Shown piece after piece: positions 16,882-26,397 of a stretch of DNA of 64,000 nucleotides. Each line of letters starts with the position of its first letter. Position 1 is the stretch's first letter. Both the position numbers and the translations under genes were made by a program. Source of the DNA: Phycisphaerales bacterium (lineage in GTDB: Bacteria > Planctomycetota > Phycisphaerae > Phycisphaerales > SM1A02). The notes under the pieces are model-generated. The model ran no database searches. It was not told the DNA's origin and saw nothing but the letters and a program-made list of their open reading frames with translations. The stretch is taken from assembly GCA_029242715.1 (NCBI GenBank), contig JAQWTL010000036.1:1-64000 (forward strand), written 5' to 3'.

Positions 16882-17802
16882 TCAACTGGAGGTTTTTGTG
16901 GCAAAGACGGACAGGGCTGCGTCTGGCAGATCGCCAAATCCATCGACAACGACGGCGCCGGCGGCAGTCAGCGCCTTGACCTTGCCGGCATGGGTTCCTC
17001 GATCACCTTCGATGATGGCACCGGCATGACTGAAGCGTGTCCCTTCCTTCGCCGCCTTGCCACCGATGTACGCCACGACTGGCTTGGTGATCTTTCCAGA
17101 AGCCATCAGGTCGGCAAGCCGCTCTTCCATGGAGCCGCCAATCTCACCGAACAACACGATCGCATCGGTTTCAGGATCATCCTGGAACTTCAGGGCGACT
17201 TCAGGAAAGGTCAGACCGAGAACGGAATCTCCGCCGACATGACAGATCGTTGAAATGCCAAGGCCTGCACGGCTCAGGTAATAACCGCAGGAAGAGGACA
17301 TGCCACCACTGCGTGAGATCACCCCGACTGTCCTGCCCTTGATCGGCTCATTGAACCATTGCCTCGCGGATTCCGCCCGCCCGCCGATCATTCCCAGAAC
17401 AGCACGTCCTGGCGAGATCACGCCAAGCGTATTTGGACCGATGAACTCGGCACCATGCTCGGCAGCACACTCGGCGATGGCCATGGCATCCCAGAGTGGG
17501 ACACGATCCGGGACAAGCATGACAAGCTTTACGCCAGCTTCAATCGCTTCAACAGCAGCACTCTTGACAAGTCGTGCGGGAACAAAGACGACTGAAACAT
17601 CAACGCCACCCGTGGCTTCAATCACTTCAGAGACCTTGTCATGGACTGCAATGCCCTCGACTTCCTGCCCGCCCTTGCCGGGCGTGCAGCCGCCGACAAC
17701 ATTGGTGCCGAACTCTCGCATCAATCGAGTACGTGCCCTGCCTTCACGTCCAGTGATACCTTGAATCATGACCTTCTTGGTTTCATCGATGATGATGGCC
17801 AT
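16882..17802 (-). CDS. Succinyl-CoA/citryl-CoA synthetase alpha-type subunit
   Basis: A 306-residue SucD-like subunit. The start is the ATG at 17802, which forms TGATG with the beta-subunit stop and has GGAG upstream; the longer frame to 17889 is a shadow extension. Landmarks are the CoA-binding QGITGREGRARTRLM (~13-27), GCTPGKGGQ, GPNTLGVISPG (~125) and FSHAGAIIEGDRGTH (~255). The His of SHAGA matches the phosphohistidine of succinyl-CoA synthetase. In Hydrogenobacter the homologous CcsB works with CcsA as citryl-CoA synthetase. A citryl-CoA-lyase-like gene is directly downstream, so citrate or a related tricarboxylate is a better substrate guess than succinate. Confidence 0.87.
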   Translation of the reverse strand: MAIIIDETKKVMIQGITGREGRARTRLMREFGTNVVGGCTPGKGGQEVEGIAVHDKVSEVIEATGGVDVSVVFVPARLVKSAAVEAIEAGVKLVMLVPDRVPLWDAMAIAECAAEHGAEFIGPNTLGVISPGRAVLGMIGGRAESARQWFNEPIKGRTVGVISRSGGMSSSCGYYLSRAGLGISTICHVGGDSVLGLTFPEVALKFQDDPETDAIVLFGEIGGSMEERLADLMASGKITKPVVAYIGGKAAKEGTRFSHAGAIIEGDRGTHAGKVKALTAAGAVVVDGFGDLPDAALSVFATKTSS

Positions 17803-19373
17803 CAGGCGTCTCCTTCGGCAGCAGCCGATTGGTCTATTCCCTCGATGGGAAGATCGACAAACAGAACAGGTCGTCCTGCTCGCAGACATTCAATCTCACA
17901 GGCGATGAATTCCGAGTCGGCCTTCAAGGCCTCTTCTTCATCGACAGCAAGCTCAGGTGCCCCGCTGCCATCATCCCGAAGCAGTCCACTGGACCATTCG
18001 ATCATCTTCGCGGTCAGTTCGGCGTCACAGGCTTCCGTGTTGATCCAGACATGGCCACCTTCAATCGGAAAGGCTTCAGCCTGATCGCCTACCCATTCAG
18101 GTATGGCTCGCTGGAGATCAGAAGAAGTATGCGGGCCCTTGTCTTCTTGGACCAGTGAAGTGAAACGTCCTGCACAGAAGGCAGGCGTGTCATCCTTGCG
18201 ATACCCCTCCACAGTGGCAGGAAGATCGCGACAGGCATCTTCAAGAATGTCGACGGCACGATCCTCTGCATTGCCTCCAAGGCGAATGACAGCAGGCAAA
18301 GACAGTCCCACCTCGTTAAACGCCTTGGCAAGTCCATAAGCGGAGTGGAATTGCTCCTGGGAGGCGACACCGGAACCGGATCCGAAGTAGCCCTGAAGCC
18401 CTTTCTGCGAAAGGATGATTCGAGCGGCTCGATACACCTTTGCTGCAGAAGGATTGCCGGAGGTGTCGCAGAAATTGGCGAGCGTAAAGCCCTCATTGCT
18501 TACGGCGTCCATGGACATCATCGATCCGCCACCGCCAGCCCCATGGAATCCGACCAGGCCTTTACTTGATTCATGGCCTTCGATCGGCAACTGGGCGAAG
18601 TAGAACGTGCCGCGATGATCGTCCTGCTCAACCTTGTACGCGATGCGTTCCAGCATGGTGGCGGGATGGTCGAGTTCTCGAGCGATTTCAATTCCCAATT
18701 CCGGATGCCTGAAGACCGCGTAATCATCAATGGTGATACGGCAGTCTGCCGCCAGGACACGGCCATCTTCGAGAACAACCAGTGGGTTGACTTCGAGCGA
18801 TCGCGCTTCAACATCTCGTGCGGTCTCTGCGATCTGGACGATTGCCGAAACAATGCCATCGTGATACTCGTCAGGGATGTCGGATTCGAGGAGAACCTTC
18901 TTGACCGCATCAGGAGCAATGCCGTCACGAACTGAAATCGGTATGCGGGCAACACCGGCTGCTCGATCCTCAATTCCCGAGCCTCCAGCACAATCCAGCA
19001 GGAGCAGCGGAGATCGGCCAGCATCATCAATCGTCAACGACACGAAAAGTTCGTGCTTGATCGGTACGCAGGCTTCGACGAGCAGTTCCTGCACCGGAAA
19101 GTGGCCGAACTGCATGCCGAGCATGACAGATGCAGCAGACTCAGCCTCTTCGGCGGAGTCTGCGAATTGAACGCCACCAAGTGCCTTTCGGCCAGTCACC
19201 CAGGCCTGGATCTTGATGACCACTCGTCCACCGAGTGTCTCACAGATCTCTGCAGCCTCGGCTGGGGTGCGGATGACGGATCCCGGTGGAATCTCGAGTC
19301 CATGCTGCTTGAGCAGCGTCTTGCCCTGATATTCATGCAGTCTTGCCACGCTGTTCTCCGGAAAGCCAAGCAT
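17802..19373 (-). CDS. Succinyl-CoA/citryl-CoA synthetase beta-type subunit (long form)
   Basis: A 523-residue ATP-grasp subunit. The ATG at 19373 (MLGFPENSVARLHEYQGK) has GGGGAG ~4 nt upstream and matches the SucC N-terminus (xxxHEYQxKxLL). The ATP-grasp part includes GGRVVIKIQAWVTGRKALGG (~50-69) and the metal-binding EVNPLVVLEDG (~215). The CoA-ligase domain contains GYFGSGSGVASQ and AVIRLGGNAEDRA. SucC is usually ~390 residues; here there is extra sequence in the middle and ~90 residues at the C-terminus. It is therefore longer than SucC and CcsA and may bind a bulkier substrate or partner. It is coupled to the alpha subunit by TGATG. Confidence 0.85.
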   Translation of the reverse strand: MLGFPENSVARLHEYQGKTLLKQHGLEIPPGSVIRTPAEAAEICETLGGRVVIKIQAWVTGRKALGGVQFADSAEEAESAASVMLGMQFGHFPVQELLVEACVPIKHELFVSLTIDDAGRSPLLLLDCAGGSGIEDRAAGVARIPISVRDGIAPDAVKKVLLESDIPDEYHDGIVSAIVQIAETARDVEARSLEVNPLVVLEDGRVLAADCRITIDDYAVFRHPELGIEIARELDHPATMLERIAYKVEQDDHRGTFYFAQLPIEGHESSKGLVGFHGAGGGGSMMSMDAVSNEGFTLANFCDTSGNPSAAKVYRAARIILSQKGLQGYFGSGSGVASQEQFHSAYGLAKAFNEVGLSLPAVIRLGGNAEDRAVDILEDACRDLPATVEGYRKDDTPAFCAGRFTSLVQEDKGPHTSSDLQRAIPEWVGDQAEAFPIEGGHVWINTEACDAELTAKMIEWSSGLLRDDGSGAPELAVDEEEALKADSEFIACEIECLRAGRPVLFVDLPIEGIDQSAAAEGDA

Positions 19374-19416
19374 GGTATCTCCCCGGACGTCATGATGGGG
19401 CCCAAAGGAGGCCAAG

Positions 19417-19938
19417 ATGGATCCTGAAACCCTGGCCCAGGCCGTGGAATACACCGAGAACCTGTTCGTACGCTTTCTGGCTGGATTTGATGAAGGCAAC
19501 AAGGCTTGCCAGGAAACGAACCTGCCGAATCATGCCGCCTGGCTGCTTGGCCACTGCGCCCTGAGCATGCATCGGGTCGCCGGTGTGATTGATGGTGGCA
19601 GTGTGCCTGAAGAAGACTTTGTTTCGATGCCTGAAACGCCTGATACGGCGCGATATGACATCGAGTCGATCGCAAAGGACTCGGAGCCGGCGGCTGATCC
19701 TTCCCTCTACCCTTTGCTGGATCGAGGCAAGGCGATATTTCACATGGCCATCGTCAGATTGGCTGCTGCCGTAAGGGCCGCCTCATCATCAGATCTGGGA
19801 GAGAAAATGAGTTGGCACGGCACTCCCTTGAGCAGAGGCGAGTTGGTGCTCCGGATCTGTTTTCACAATGGATGTCATGCTGGCCAGCTCGTCGACATGC
19901 GTCGAGCGCTGTCGATGCCAGCGGTTATCCCGAGCTAG
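19417..19938 (+). CDS. DinB-like (DinB_2) family protein
   Basis: A 173-residue four-helix-bundle type protein of the DinB/YfiT superfamily. The SD AAAGGAGG precedes the ATG. Putative metal-binding histidines lie in PNHAAWLLGHC (~37-47) and FHNGCHAGQLVDMRRAL (~149-165); the latter, HxxxHxxQ, is characteristic. Many members are thiol-dependent S-transferases, but no thiol substrate can be read from sequence. The gene diverges from the CoA-ligase operon across only 43 bp and ends overlapping the opposite-strand membrane protein gene by 4 bp. Confidence 0.75.
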   Translation: MDPETLAQAVEYTENLFVRFLAGFDEGNKACQETNLPNHAAWLLGHCALSMHRVAGVIDGGSVPEEDFVSMPETPDTARYDIESIAKDSEPAADPSLYPLLDRGKAIFHMAIVRLAAAVRAASSSDLGEKMSWHGTPLSRGELVLRICFHNGCHAGQLVDMRRALSMPAVIPS

Positions 19939-20819
19939 GCGAGGTCCGGCTGGGCACCTTCGCCTGAATCATGCTGCAGGAACATATTGCCAAAGTAGAT
20001 TCCCCAGGGGACGCCCATCAGTGAGCCCGCTGCCCAATCAATCGGGGCAGGCAGCAGGACATGTGGAAAGTCACCTTGCATGAACATGGTTCCGATCTGG
20101 TCAAGCGGCAGCCAGAACGTCATGGCCCACTGGACAAGTGTTCCAGCAAGCACCGGAGCGATCATCAAAAGTATTGGTTGAGCGTGTGGAGCCATCAGCC
20201 TGCCGACAATTCCAGTGGCAATGGCGCCAATTGTTGCTGCTGCAACTACCTGTCCACGAGCTGGAGACTGGGCAATCAACCAGACAATTGGCAGAGCACA
20301 TAATCCGCTGGCAAGAAAAATGCCGGCTGCTCGGCTTGTTGCCCAATTGTCATATGACGATTCTCCTTCACGAGGCTGAACACCTGCCAAGGGACCTGCA
20401 TACGCATAGATGCCACAAGCGCCGAAGAGGACAATGGCGGTCCAGATCAGGCCTTCGATAGCAACCGTTGGCATTGAGCCTGAGAAGGCAACGCTTTCCA
20501 TTCCTTCAAGCCGCCAGGCCAACCAGCCAAGGCCTATGCCGAACACCACCAGCCCCTGACTGGGCGATCTCAACAAGCGGCCCGCGCTAGCGCTGATTAT
20601 GAACACGACCAGCAAAGCCAACGCCATGGCAACAACGGCAATGGCGGGATGAGCAGCCTGGAGAAGAGTTGGCCCGAATCCGCCTCGAGCAGAAAGCAAC
20701 CAGGGTTCAATCGTCAAAAAGGTGATTCCAGCAAGGACACAGGCGATGATGAAGATCACCCAGTTCCGGGTGGCTTGAATGGCCGTTGGCTCCACGTGCC
20801 GAGGGGGAACAGCATCCAT
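19935..20819 (-). CDS. Polytopic membrane protein, unknown function
   Basis: A 294-residue protein with about eight hydrophobic segments from residue ~20 to ~280. I place the start at the ATG at 20819 (MDAVPPRHVEP); the preceding 86 residues of the open frame are arginine- and tryptophan-rich and do not look like coding sequence. No family is recognised. The polar C-terminus ends HDSGEGAQPDLA. It is convergent with the DinB-like gene (4-bp overlap) and divergent from hutH. Confidence 0.6.
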   Translation of the reverse strand: MDAVPPRHVEPTAIQATRNWVIFIIACVLAGITFLTIEPWLLSARGGFGPTLLQAAHPAIAVVAMALALLVVFIISASAGRLLRSPSQGLVVFGIGLGWLAWRLEGMESVAFSGSMPTVAIEGLIWTAIVLFGACGIYAYAGPLAGVQPREGESSYDNWATSRAAGIFLASGLCALPIVWLIAQSPARGQVVAAATIGAIATGIVGRLMAPHAQPILLMIAPVLAGTLVQWAMTFWLPLDQIGTMFMQGDFPHVLLPAPIDWAAGSLMGVPWGIYFGNMFLQHDSGEGAQPDLA

Positions 20820-20996
20820 ATGAAGCCCCCAGTTGGACAGCTTCCAGTTGGCACCTCCAAATCGAAATCGCTTATGGATTCTGCGCCAGCCCAAGGGATG
20901 CCTCCTGTTGCCCTGGAGCCTTGTCCAGGGGAGTGATATGACACATTGAAGCCTCCTGGATGCGGCGAAGCAAGTCGGGCCGTTATTCTCTGAGCC

Positions 20997-22529
20997 GTGA
21001 ATCACCAAACCGAACAGTTTCTGGCCCTTGATGGCCGCCCCTTGACCATCGCGGATGTTGATGCCGTAGCCCAGCATGGCCTGCAGGTTTCTCTTGATGA
21101 TGATGCCATCAAGCGTATCAATGCCGCTCGCGAATCCGTTGAGAGCCTCGCGGGTGGCCCGGATCCCGTCTATGGAATCAATACTGGATTCGGCTCATTG
21201 TCTCGACATCGTGTGGATGGAGACGAGGTCTCTGACATCCAGTTGAACCTCCTCAGGTCCCATGCAGCAGGTGTTGGCGATCACCTTCCACGGGAAGTCG
21301 TACGGGGCATGATGCTGCTTCTGGCAGCCAGCCTTTCTCGCGGCAAATCCGGCGTGCGGCCTCAATTGATTCAGCAACTCATTGACGTGCTGAATGCAGA
21401 CATCGTTCCTGCCGTTCCATCTCGTGGCTCCGTGGGCGCATCAGGTGATCTGGCGCCCCTCGCACACCTGACACTCATTCTCGTGGGCGAAGGCCAGGCA
21501 AGAATCGGACGTGATGGCCCCATCATGGATGGCGCAAAGGCGCTGAAATCTGCAAAGCTATCGCCGATCAAGCTGCAGGCCAAAGAAGGCCTGGCGCTCA
21601 TCAACGGCACACACATGATGGCTGCCTTTGCAGCACTGTCGCTCCGCAGCTTTGACCGCATTCTCGAAGCAGCAATCAATTCTGCTGCCATGGCAATCGA
21701 TGCTTGCCAGGGATCGGTAACACCACTTGATGAACGAATTCACCAGGCACGTCAGCAGCCTGGTCAGATCGTGGTTGCGAAACAACTCCGTCATCTTCTG
21801 GACTCGAGTCAGATTGTTCCAAGTCATGCCCAGGACGACCCACGGGTCCAGGACCCCTACTGCCTGCGGGCAACGCCGCAGGTCCTGGGAGCAGCCATGG
21901 ATGCAGTGGACTATGCCAGAGGTGTTGTCGAGCGTGAGCTCGGTGCAGTTACTGACAATCCCCTGGTGTTTGAAGGTGGCGACATACTCAGTGGCGCCAA
22001 TTTTCACGGCATGCCACTGGCAATTGCCATGGACACCTTGTGCATAGCACTGTGTCATGTTGCTGGAATTGCCGAGCGGCGTATTTTCTGGGTGCTCTCC
22101 GGCCATGACAGCCACAATCCGGTACCGGTATGCCTGAGCCCCTCTCCAGGACTGCACAGCGGGCTGATGATTGCCCAGTACACGGCAGCTGCCTGCTGCA
22201 ACGAGATGCAGACATTGGCCACCCCAGCAAGCGTTGCGAATATCTCGACTTCTGCCGGGATCGAAGACTACAACTCCATGGGGGCCACCTCGGCTCACCA
22301 GTTGGCGGCAAGTCTTCGACTCTGCCGAGATGTGATCGCCATCGAGTTGCTCATCATGAGCGAGGGCCTTGAGCACCACAGGCCTCTCAAGAGCGGCACA
22401 GGCGTCGAGGCTGTTCATGAGCGAATCCGACGAGAGGTTTCACCTCTGACCGGCGACCGCCCACCAGGGCCGGATATCGAGACTGTTGCAGCGATGATCC
22501 AGCGGGGTGACCTGTCATCGCTGGCGTAG
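20997..22529 (+). CDS. hutH: Histidine ammonia-lyase
   Basis: A 510-residue enzyme that deaminates L-histidine to trans-urocanate, the first step of histidine catabolism. VYGINTGFGSLS (~58-69) and the MIO-forming segment GSVGASGDLAPLAHL (~142-156) are intact. The start is GTG with no recognisable SD. A TATTCT box lies only 7 nt upstream (20984-20989), so the mRNA may be leaderless; this is inferred. It is followed by hutU and hutI on the same strand. No formiminoglutamase gene (hutG or hutF) is in the window. Confidence 0.95.
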   Translation: MNHQTEQFLALDGRPLTIADVDAVAQHGLQVSLDDDAIKRINAARESVESLAGGPDPVYGINTGFGSLSRHRVDGDEVSDIQLNLLRSHAAGVGDHLPREVVRGMMLLLAASLSRGKSGVRPQLIQQLIDVLNADIVPAVPSRGSVGASGDLAPLAHLTLILVGEGQARIGRDGPIMDGAKALKSAKLSPIKLQAKEGLALINGTHMMAAFAALSLRSFDRILEAAINSAAMAIDACQGSVTPLDERIHQARQQPGQIVVAKQLRHLLDSSQIVPSHAQDDPRVQDPYCLRATPQVLGAAMDAVDYARGVVERELGAVTDNPLVFEGGDILSGANFHGMPLAIAMDTLCIALCHVAGIAERRIFWVLSGHDSHNPVPVCLSPSPGLHSGLMIAQYTAAACCNEMQTLATPASVANISTSAGIEDYNSMGATSAHQLAASLRLCRDVIAIELLIMSEGLEHHRPLKSGTGVEAVHERIRREVSPLTGDRPPGPDIETVAAMIQRGDLSSLA

Positions 22530-22589
22530 GCTTCGCGGAACCCGCGAGCTGCTTACCATGTCGTAATTGATCACAAGGACCATTCCATC

Positions 22590-24254
22590 ATGAGCACGAG
22601 TACGGCCCGCACAATCAGGGCACCGCGGGGTAGCGAGCGGACCTGCCAGACCTGGCAAGCCGAAGCTGCCATGCGGATGTTGATGAACAATCTGGACCCA
22701 GAGGTGGCAGAACTCCCCGATCAGCTCATCGTCTACGGAGGCCGAGGGCAAGCGGCACGGTCCTGGGAAGCCTTTGATGCCATCATTGAAAGTCTCAAGA
22801 AACTCGATCCTGATCAGACCCTGCTGGTCCAATCTGGCAAGCCGATAGGAATTGTCAGGACTCACGAGGATGCTCCACGAGTCCTCATTGCAAATTCGAA
22901 TCTCGTCCCACACTGGGCAACGCAGGATCACTTCGATGATCTGGCAGCCAAGGGACTGATCATGTTTGGTCAGATGACAGCTGGTTCATGGATTTACATC
23001 GGAACACAAGGCATCCTGCAGGGCACCTATGAAACATTTGCTGAATGCGCCAGACAGCATTTCGAAGGAACGCTGAAAGGCCGCTTGTGCGTTACCGCCG
23101 GATGCGGAGGAATGGGTGGCGCCCAGCCCTTGTCGGTAACCATGAATGAAGGTGTCTGCCTGATTGCAGAAGTATGCATGGAGCGCCTTGAGAAGCGAGT
23201 CCATGATCGCTATCTCGATGAAATCATCGAGGATCTCGATGCCGCCATTGATCGTGCCATGGAAGCCCGCGAATCCGGCGAGTCTGTCTCGATCGGCTGG
23301 CTTGGCAATGCCGTACATCTCCTTGAAAGGCTTGTTGAACGCAACATTACACCTGATGCACTGACAGACCAGACATCCGCACACGACTGCCTTGAGGGCT
23401 ACTGGCCTCATACAATGGATCGTGTTGCAGCAGAACAACTGCGGACATCCGACCCTGATGCCGCGGTCAAGTCATCAATCGATTCAATGACACGGCATGT
23501 CGAGCTCATGGTCGAGCTCATGGACCGCGGCGCCATGACATTCGACTACGGAAACAACATTCGCCAGAGAGCCTCTGACAACGGTCTTGCAAGAGCATTT
23601 GATTTCCCGGGATTCGTTCCGGCATATATCCGCCCCCAGTTCTGCCTTGGGCGAGGACCTTTCAGATGGGCTGCCCTGTCGGGCGATCCAGAGGACATCG
23701 CCGTAACGGATCGTGCCCTCATGGAACTCTTCCCCCAGGATGAAAGCCTTCATAGATGGCTGAAACTGGCAGGTGAGCGTGTGGCATTCCAGGGCCTGCC
23801 CTGCAGGATCTGCTGGTTTGGGCTTGGCGAGCGGGACAAGGCTGGCGTGCTCTTCAATGATCTGGTGCGAGAAGGCAAGGTCAAGGCCCCCATCGTAATT
23901 GGCCGCGATCATCTTGATTGTGGTTCCGTTGCCTCACCCAACAGAGAAACAGAAGGCATGCTTGATGGCACCGATGCGGTCAGCGACTGGCCGCTGTTGA
24001 ACTTTGGCGTGAACATCGCCAGTGGAGCCAGCTGGGTCTCCTTCCATCATGGCGGCGGCGTGGGCATTGGCTTCAGCCAACATGCCGGTCAGGTTGTCGT
24101 GGCCGACGGAACTCCGGAAGCTGAACGACGTCTTCGACGCGTCCTGACGAATGATCCGATGATGGGTATCTTCAGGCATGCGGATGCCGGCTACGACATC
24201 GCTCGTAGTTGTGCGGACTCCCAGGATGTCGATATTCCTATGAAAGACTGGTGA
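22590..24254 (+). CDS. hutU: Urocanate hydratase
   Basis: A 554-residue cytoplasmic NAD-containing enzyme converting urocanate to imidazolonepropionate. The NAD region [16 protein letters not shown] (~171-186), [13 protein letters not shown] (~310) and [18 protein letters not shown] (~335) match the family closely, and the length is normal. AAGGA lies ~9 nt before the ATG. It follows hutH after 60 bp and precedes hutI by 9 bp, so the three form an operon. Confidence 0.96.
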   Translation: MSTSTARTIRAPRGSERTCQTWQAEAAMRMLMNNLDPEVAELPDQLIVYGGRGQAARSWEAFDAIIESLKKLDPDQTLLVQSGKPIGIVRTHEDAPRVLIANSNLVPHWATQDHFDDLAAKGLIMFGQMTAGSWIYIGTQGILQGTYETFAECARQHFEGTLKGRLCVTAGCGGMGGAQPLSVTMNEGVCLIAEVCMERLEKRVHDRYLDEIIEDLDAAIDRAMEARESGESVSIGWLGNAVHLLERLVERNITPDALTDQTSAHDCLEGYWPHTMDRVAAEQLRTSDPDAAVKSSIDSMTRHVELMVELMDRGAMTFDYGNNIRQRASDNGLARAFDFPGFVPAYIRPQFCLGRGPFRWAALSGDPEDIAVTDRALMELFPQDESLHRWLKLAGERVAFQGLPCRICWFGLGERDKAGVLFNDLVREGKVKAPIVIGRDHLDCGSVASPNRETEGMLDGTDAVSDWPLLNFGVNIASGASWVSFHHGGGVGIGFSQHAGQVVVADGTPEAERRLRRVLTNDPMMGIFRHADAGYDIARSCADSQDVDIPMKDW

Positions 24255-24263
24255 TCTGATTCG

Positions 24264-25526
24264 ATGTCCATTCGATACCTCATCAATGCAAGGCTGATCA
24301 CACTCGCGGGTGGTGATGGCCCTCGCCGCGGCGAGGCCATGCAGGACCTTGGTGTGATTGAAAACGGCTGGGTTCGAATCGAAGGCCCCATGATCACAGG
24401 GGTCGGCGAAGGACGCCCCGAAGGAGCCGATGAAGGCACCGTGCTGGATCTTGGCGGCCGAGTGATACTGCCGGCCTGGATCGACTGCCATACTCATGCA
24501 TGCTGGGCAGGTAGTCGACTGGATGAGTTTGAAGACGTCCTTCGAGGCGTTGAATATCTCGAGATCCTCAAGCGAGGCGGCGGAATCATGTCCACGGTTA
24601 GATCCGTACGTGAGTCCTCCCAGCAAACGCTTGTGGAACTCATGCATGCCAGACTGGGAAAGCAAGTCACACTTGGAACAACAGCCATCGAGGTCAAGTC
24701 CGGCTATGGACTCAACACCGAAGATGAACTCAAGATGCTACGAGCGGTGCATTCCGTGTCACGGTCTCAGGACATTGTTGTCCTGGGGACATTTCTTGGG
24801 GCGCATGCCAAGGATCCGGATGTTTCTGATTTCGTTCCAAAGACAATCAAGGAGACGCTTCCTGCGATCGTGGAGGAGTTCCCGGGGATCTGTTGTGATG
24901 CCTACTGTGAAGAAGGCGCGTGGACGGTCGATGAAACAACCCGACTGTTCCAGGAAGCCAGCAATCTGGGCTGTCCCCTGCGGGTTCATACGGATCAATT
25001 TCATTCGCTTGGCATGACACGAATCGCTATTGAGATGGGTGCCCGAAGCGTGGATCATCTCGAGGCGACTACGCCTGAAGACATTCAGTTGATTGGGAAG
25101 TCCGAGACGATTGCTGTCCTGTTGCCTTCCAGTGGCTTCAGCCTTGATCAACGTTATGCATCAGGCCGTGATCTTGTTGACGCTGGTGCCGCAGTTGCCA
25201 TCGCGACGAATTACAACCCGGGCTCAGCCCCATCGCCATCAATGCCCATGACGATCTCGCTGGCAACCCGGCGAAATGGGCTGCTGCCAAGCGAAGCCAT
25301 CACCGCTGCCACTCGCAATGCCGCGTGTGTGCTGGGGCTTGGTTCCAGCCATGGCCGTATCGAGTCGGGGTACCAGGCGGATCTTCAGGTGCTTGATTCC
25401 AAGGATGAAAGAGAAGTTGCCTGGGAATTTGCATGCCCGCCTCCTCCACTTCTCATCTGTCGAGGCGAAGTCATCCAGTTCCTCGGGGATGCCGAATTCG
25501 AGGGCGAGGAAGAAGCCGAATCATGA
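24264..25526 (+). CDS. hutI: Imidazolonepropionase
   Basis: A 420-residue metal-dependent amidohydrolase hydrolysing imidazolone-5-propionate to N-formimidoyl-L-glutamate. Metal ligands are visible in DCHTHACWAG (~74-83) and RVHTDQFHSLG (~245-255). SGYGLNTEDELKM, DHLEATTPEDI and the C-terminal AATRNAACVLGL complete the family pattern. It sits 9 bp after hutU and 4 bp before the methionine aminopeptidase start, consistent with one transcript. Confidence 0.95.
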   Translation: MSIRYLINARLITLAGGDGPRRGEAMQDLGVIENGWVRIEGPMITGVGEGRPEGADEGTVLDLGGRVILPAWIDCHTHACWAGSRLDEFEDVLRGVEYLEILKRGGGIMSTVRSVRESSQQTLVELMHARLGKQVTLGTTAIEVKSGYGLNTEDELKMLRAVHSVSRSQDIVVLGTFLGAHAKDPDVSDFVPKTIKETLPAIVEEFPGICCDAYCEEGAWTVDETTRLFQEASNLGCPLRVHTDQFHSLGMTRIAIEMGARSVDHLEATTPEDIQLIGKSETIAVLLPSSGFSLDQRYASGRDLVDAGAAVAIATNYNPGSAPSPSMPMTISLATRRNGLLPSEAITAATRNAACVLGLGSSHGRIESGYQADLQVLDSKDEREVAWEFACPPPPLLICRGEVIQFLGDAEFEGEEEAES

Positions 25527-25530
25527 TGGG

Positions 25531-26352
25531 ATGTCATTGATGGTCGTTAAACGCCAGCGTGATGTAGAGGCTGCCGCAACTGCCGCACAGCGAGTTGCCG
25601 ATGTCCACTTTGCGCTTGTTGAATACCTTGCAGCAGGCCAGACGCTTGCCGACATCGATGCCTTCATCGATACAACTCTGCAGTCCATGGATTGCAAGAG
25701 TGCGTTCCTGAGGTATCGGATTCCCGGACACCCCCCCTTCCCAAGCCACTCCTGTCTGTCACCAAACGACTGCGTTGTTCACGGCACCCACCTGATGACC
25801 AACAAGCCGATGGAGCCCGGGGACATTCTCTCCATTGACATCGGGGTGTCTCACAAAGGCTGGATCGGAGATGCTGCGTGGACCTATGGAATCGTCGGTG
25901 TTGAAGATGAAGCCATGAGGCTGATGAAAGCTGGACGCGAATGCCTTCGAGCCGGACTTGATGCCATGCTGCCTGGCCGGCCATTGCTTGACTGGGCAAG
26001 GGTGGTCGAAGCCCATGTATCAGAAGCAGGCTTCGAACTTGTTCGAGGCCTTGGTGGGCACGGCTATGGCAGGCGACTGCATGGGCCCCCTTTCATCTCC
26101 AATGTCGTGCCTCAGCGTCCTGGCGAATGGCCTGATGCCTTTCGGACCTTTGAGCCTGGACTGCTGGTTGCTGTTGAGCCCATGATCAATGCCGGAAGGG
26201 CTGAGATCCTGAACCAGCCTGGCAACTGGCCCATTTATGCCGCGGATGGCTCTTTGAGTGTCCATTATGAAGCGGATGTTCTGATTACCGAGCATGGCCG
26301 AGATGTGCTCACTGAATCGATGTTTGACCTTCCTGATATCGTCGGGGCCTGA
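25531..26352 (+). CDS. map: Type I methionine aminopeptidase
   Basis: A 273-residue enzyme removing N-terminal Met from nascent proteins. The open frame extends upstream into hutI; the ATG at 25531 (MSLMVVKRQRDVEAA) fits the family start and lies 4 bp after the hutI stop, with purine-rich GAGGAAGAAG ~16 nt upstream. Another ATG at 25540 is possible. Metal ligands are recognisable: two Asp in SIDIGVSHKGWIGDAAWT, His in GHGYGRRLHGPP, Glu in VAVEPMI and Glu in HYEADVLIT. Its position in a histidine-catabolism operon is unusual and may be fortuitous. The window also holds def and fmt at 48-49.5 kb. Confidence 0.92.
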   Translation: MSLMVVKRQRDVEAAATAAQRVADVHFALVEYLAAGQTLADIDAFIDTTLQSMDCKSAFLRYRIPGHPPFPSHSCLSPNDCVVHGTHLMTNKPMEPGDILSIDIGVSHKGWIGDAAWTYGIVGVEDEAMRLMKAGRECLRAGLDAMLPGRPLLDWARVVEAHVSEAGFELVRGLGGHGYGRRLHGPPFISNVVPQRPGEWPDAFRTFEPGLLVAVEPMINAGRAEILNQPGNWPIYAADGSLSVHYEADVLITEHGRDVLTESMFDLPDIVGA

Positions 26353-26397
26353 CCCCTCCGCGGACAATGTCCGCATCCTGAAGAACTGGAGCCGATC

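Noticed and set aside
5709-19373. Canonical methylcitrate cycle for propionate
   Set aside because: A PrpD-family protein and an aconitase are present, but there is no methylisocitrate lyase (PrpB), and the citrate-synthase homologue is of the short citryl-CoA-lyase type.
16089-19373. Ordinary TCA-cycle succinyl-CoA synthetase
   Set aside because: The beta subunit is far too long for SucC and the lyase gene follows within 16 bp; citryl-CoA or an analogue fits better, though succinate is not excluded.
21558-22418. 286-codon minus-strand frame
   Set aside because: Antisense to hutH; histidine ammonia-lyase motifs continue through this stretch on the plus strand.
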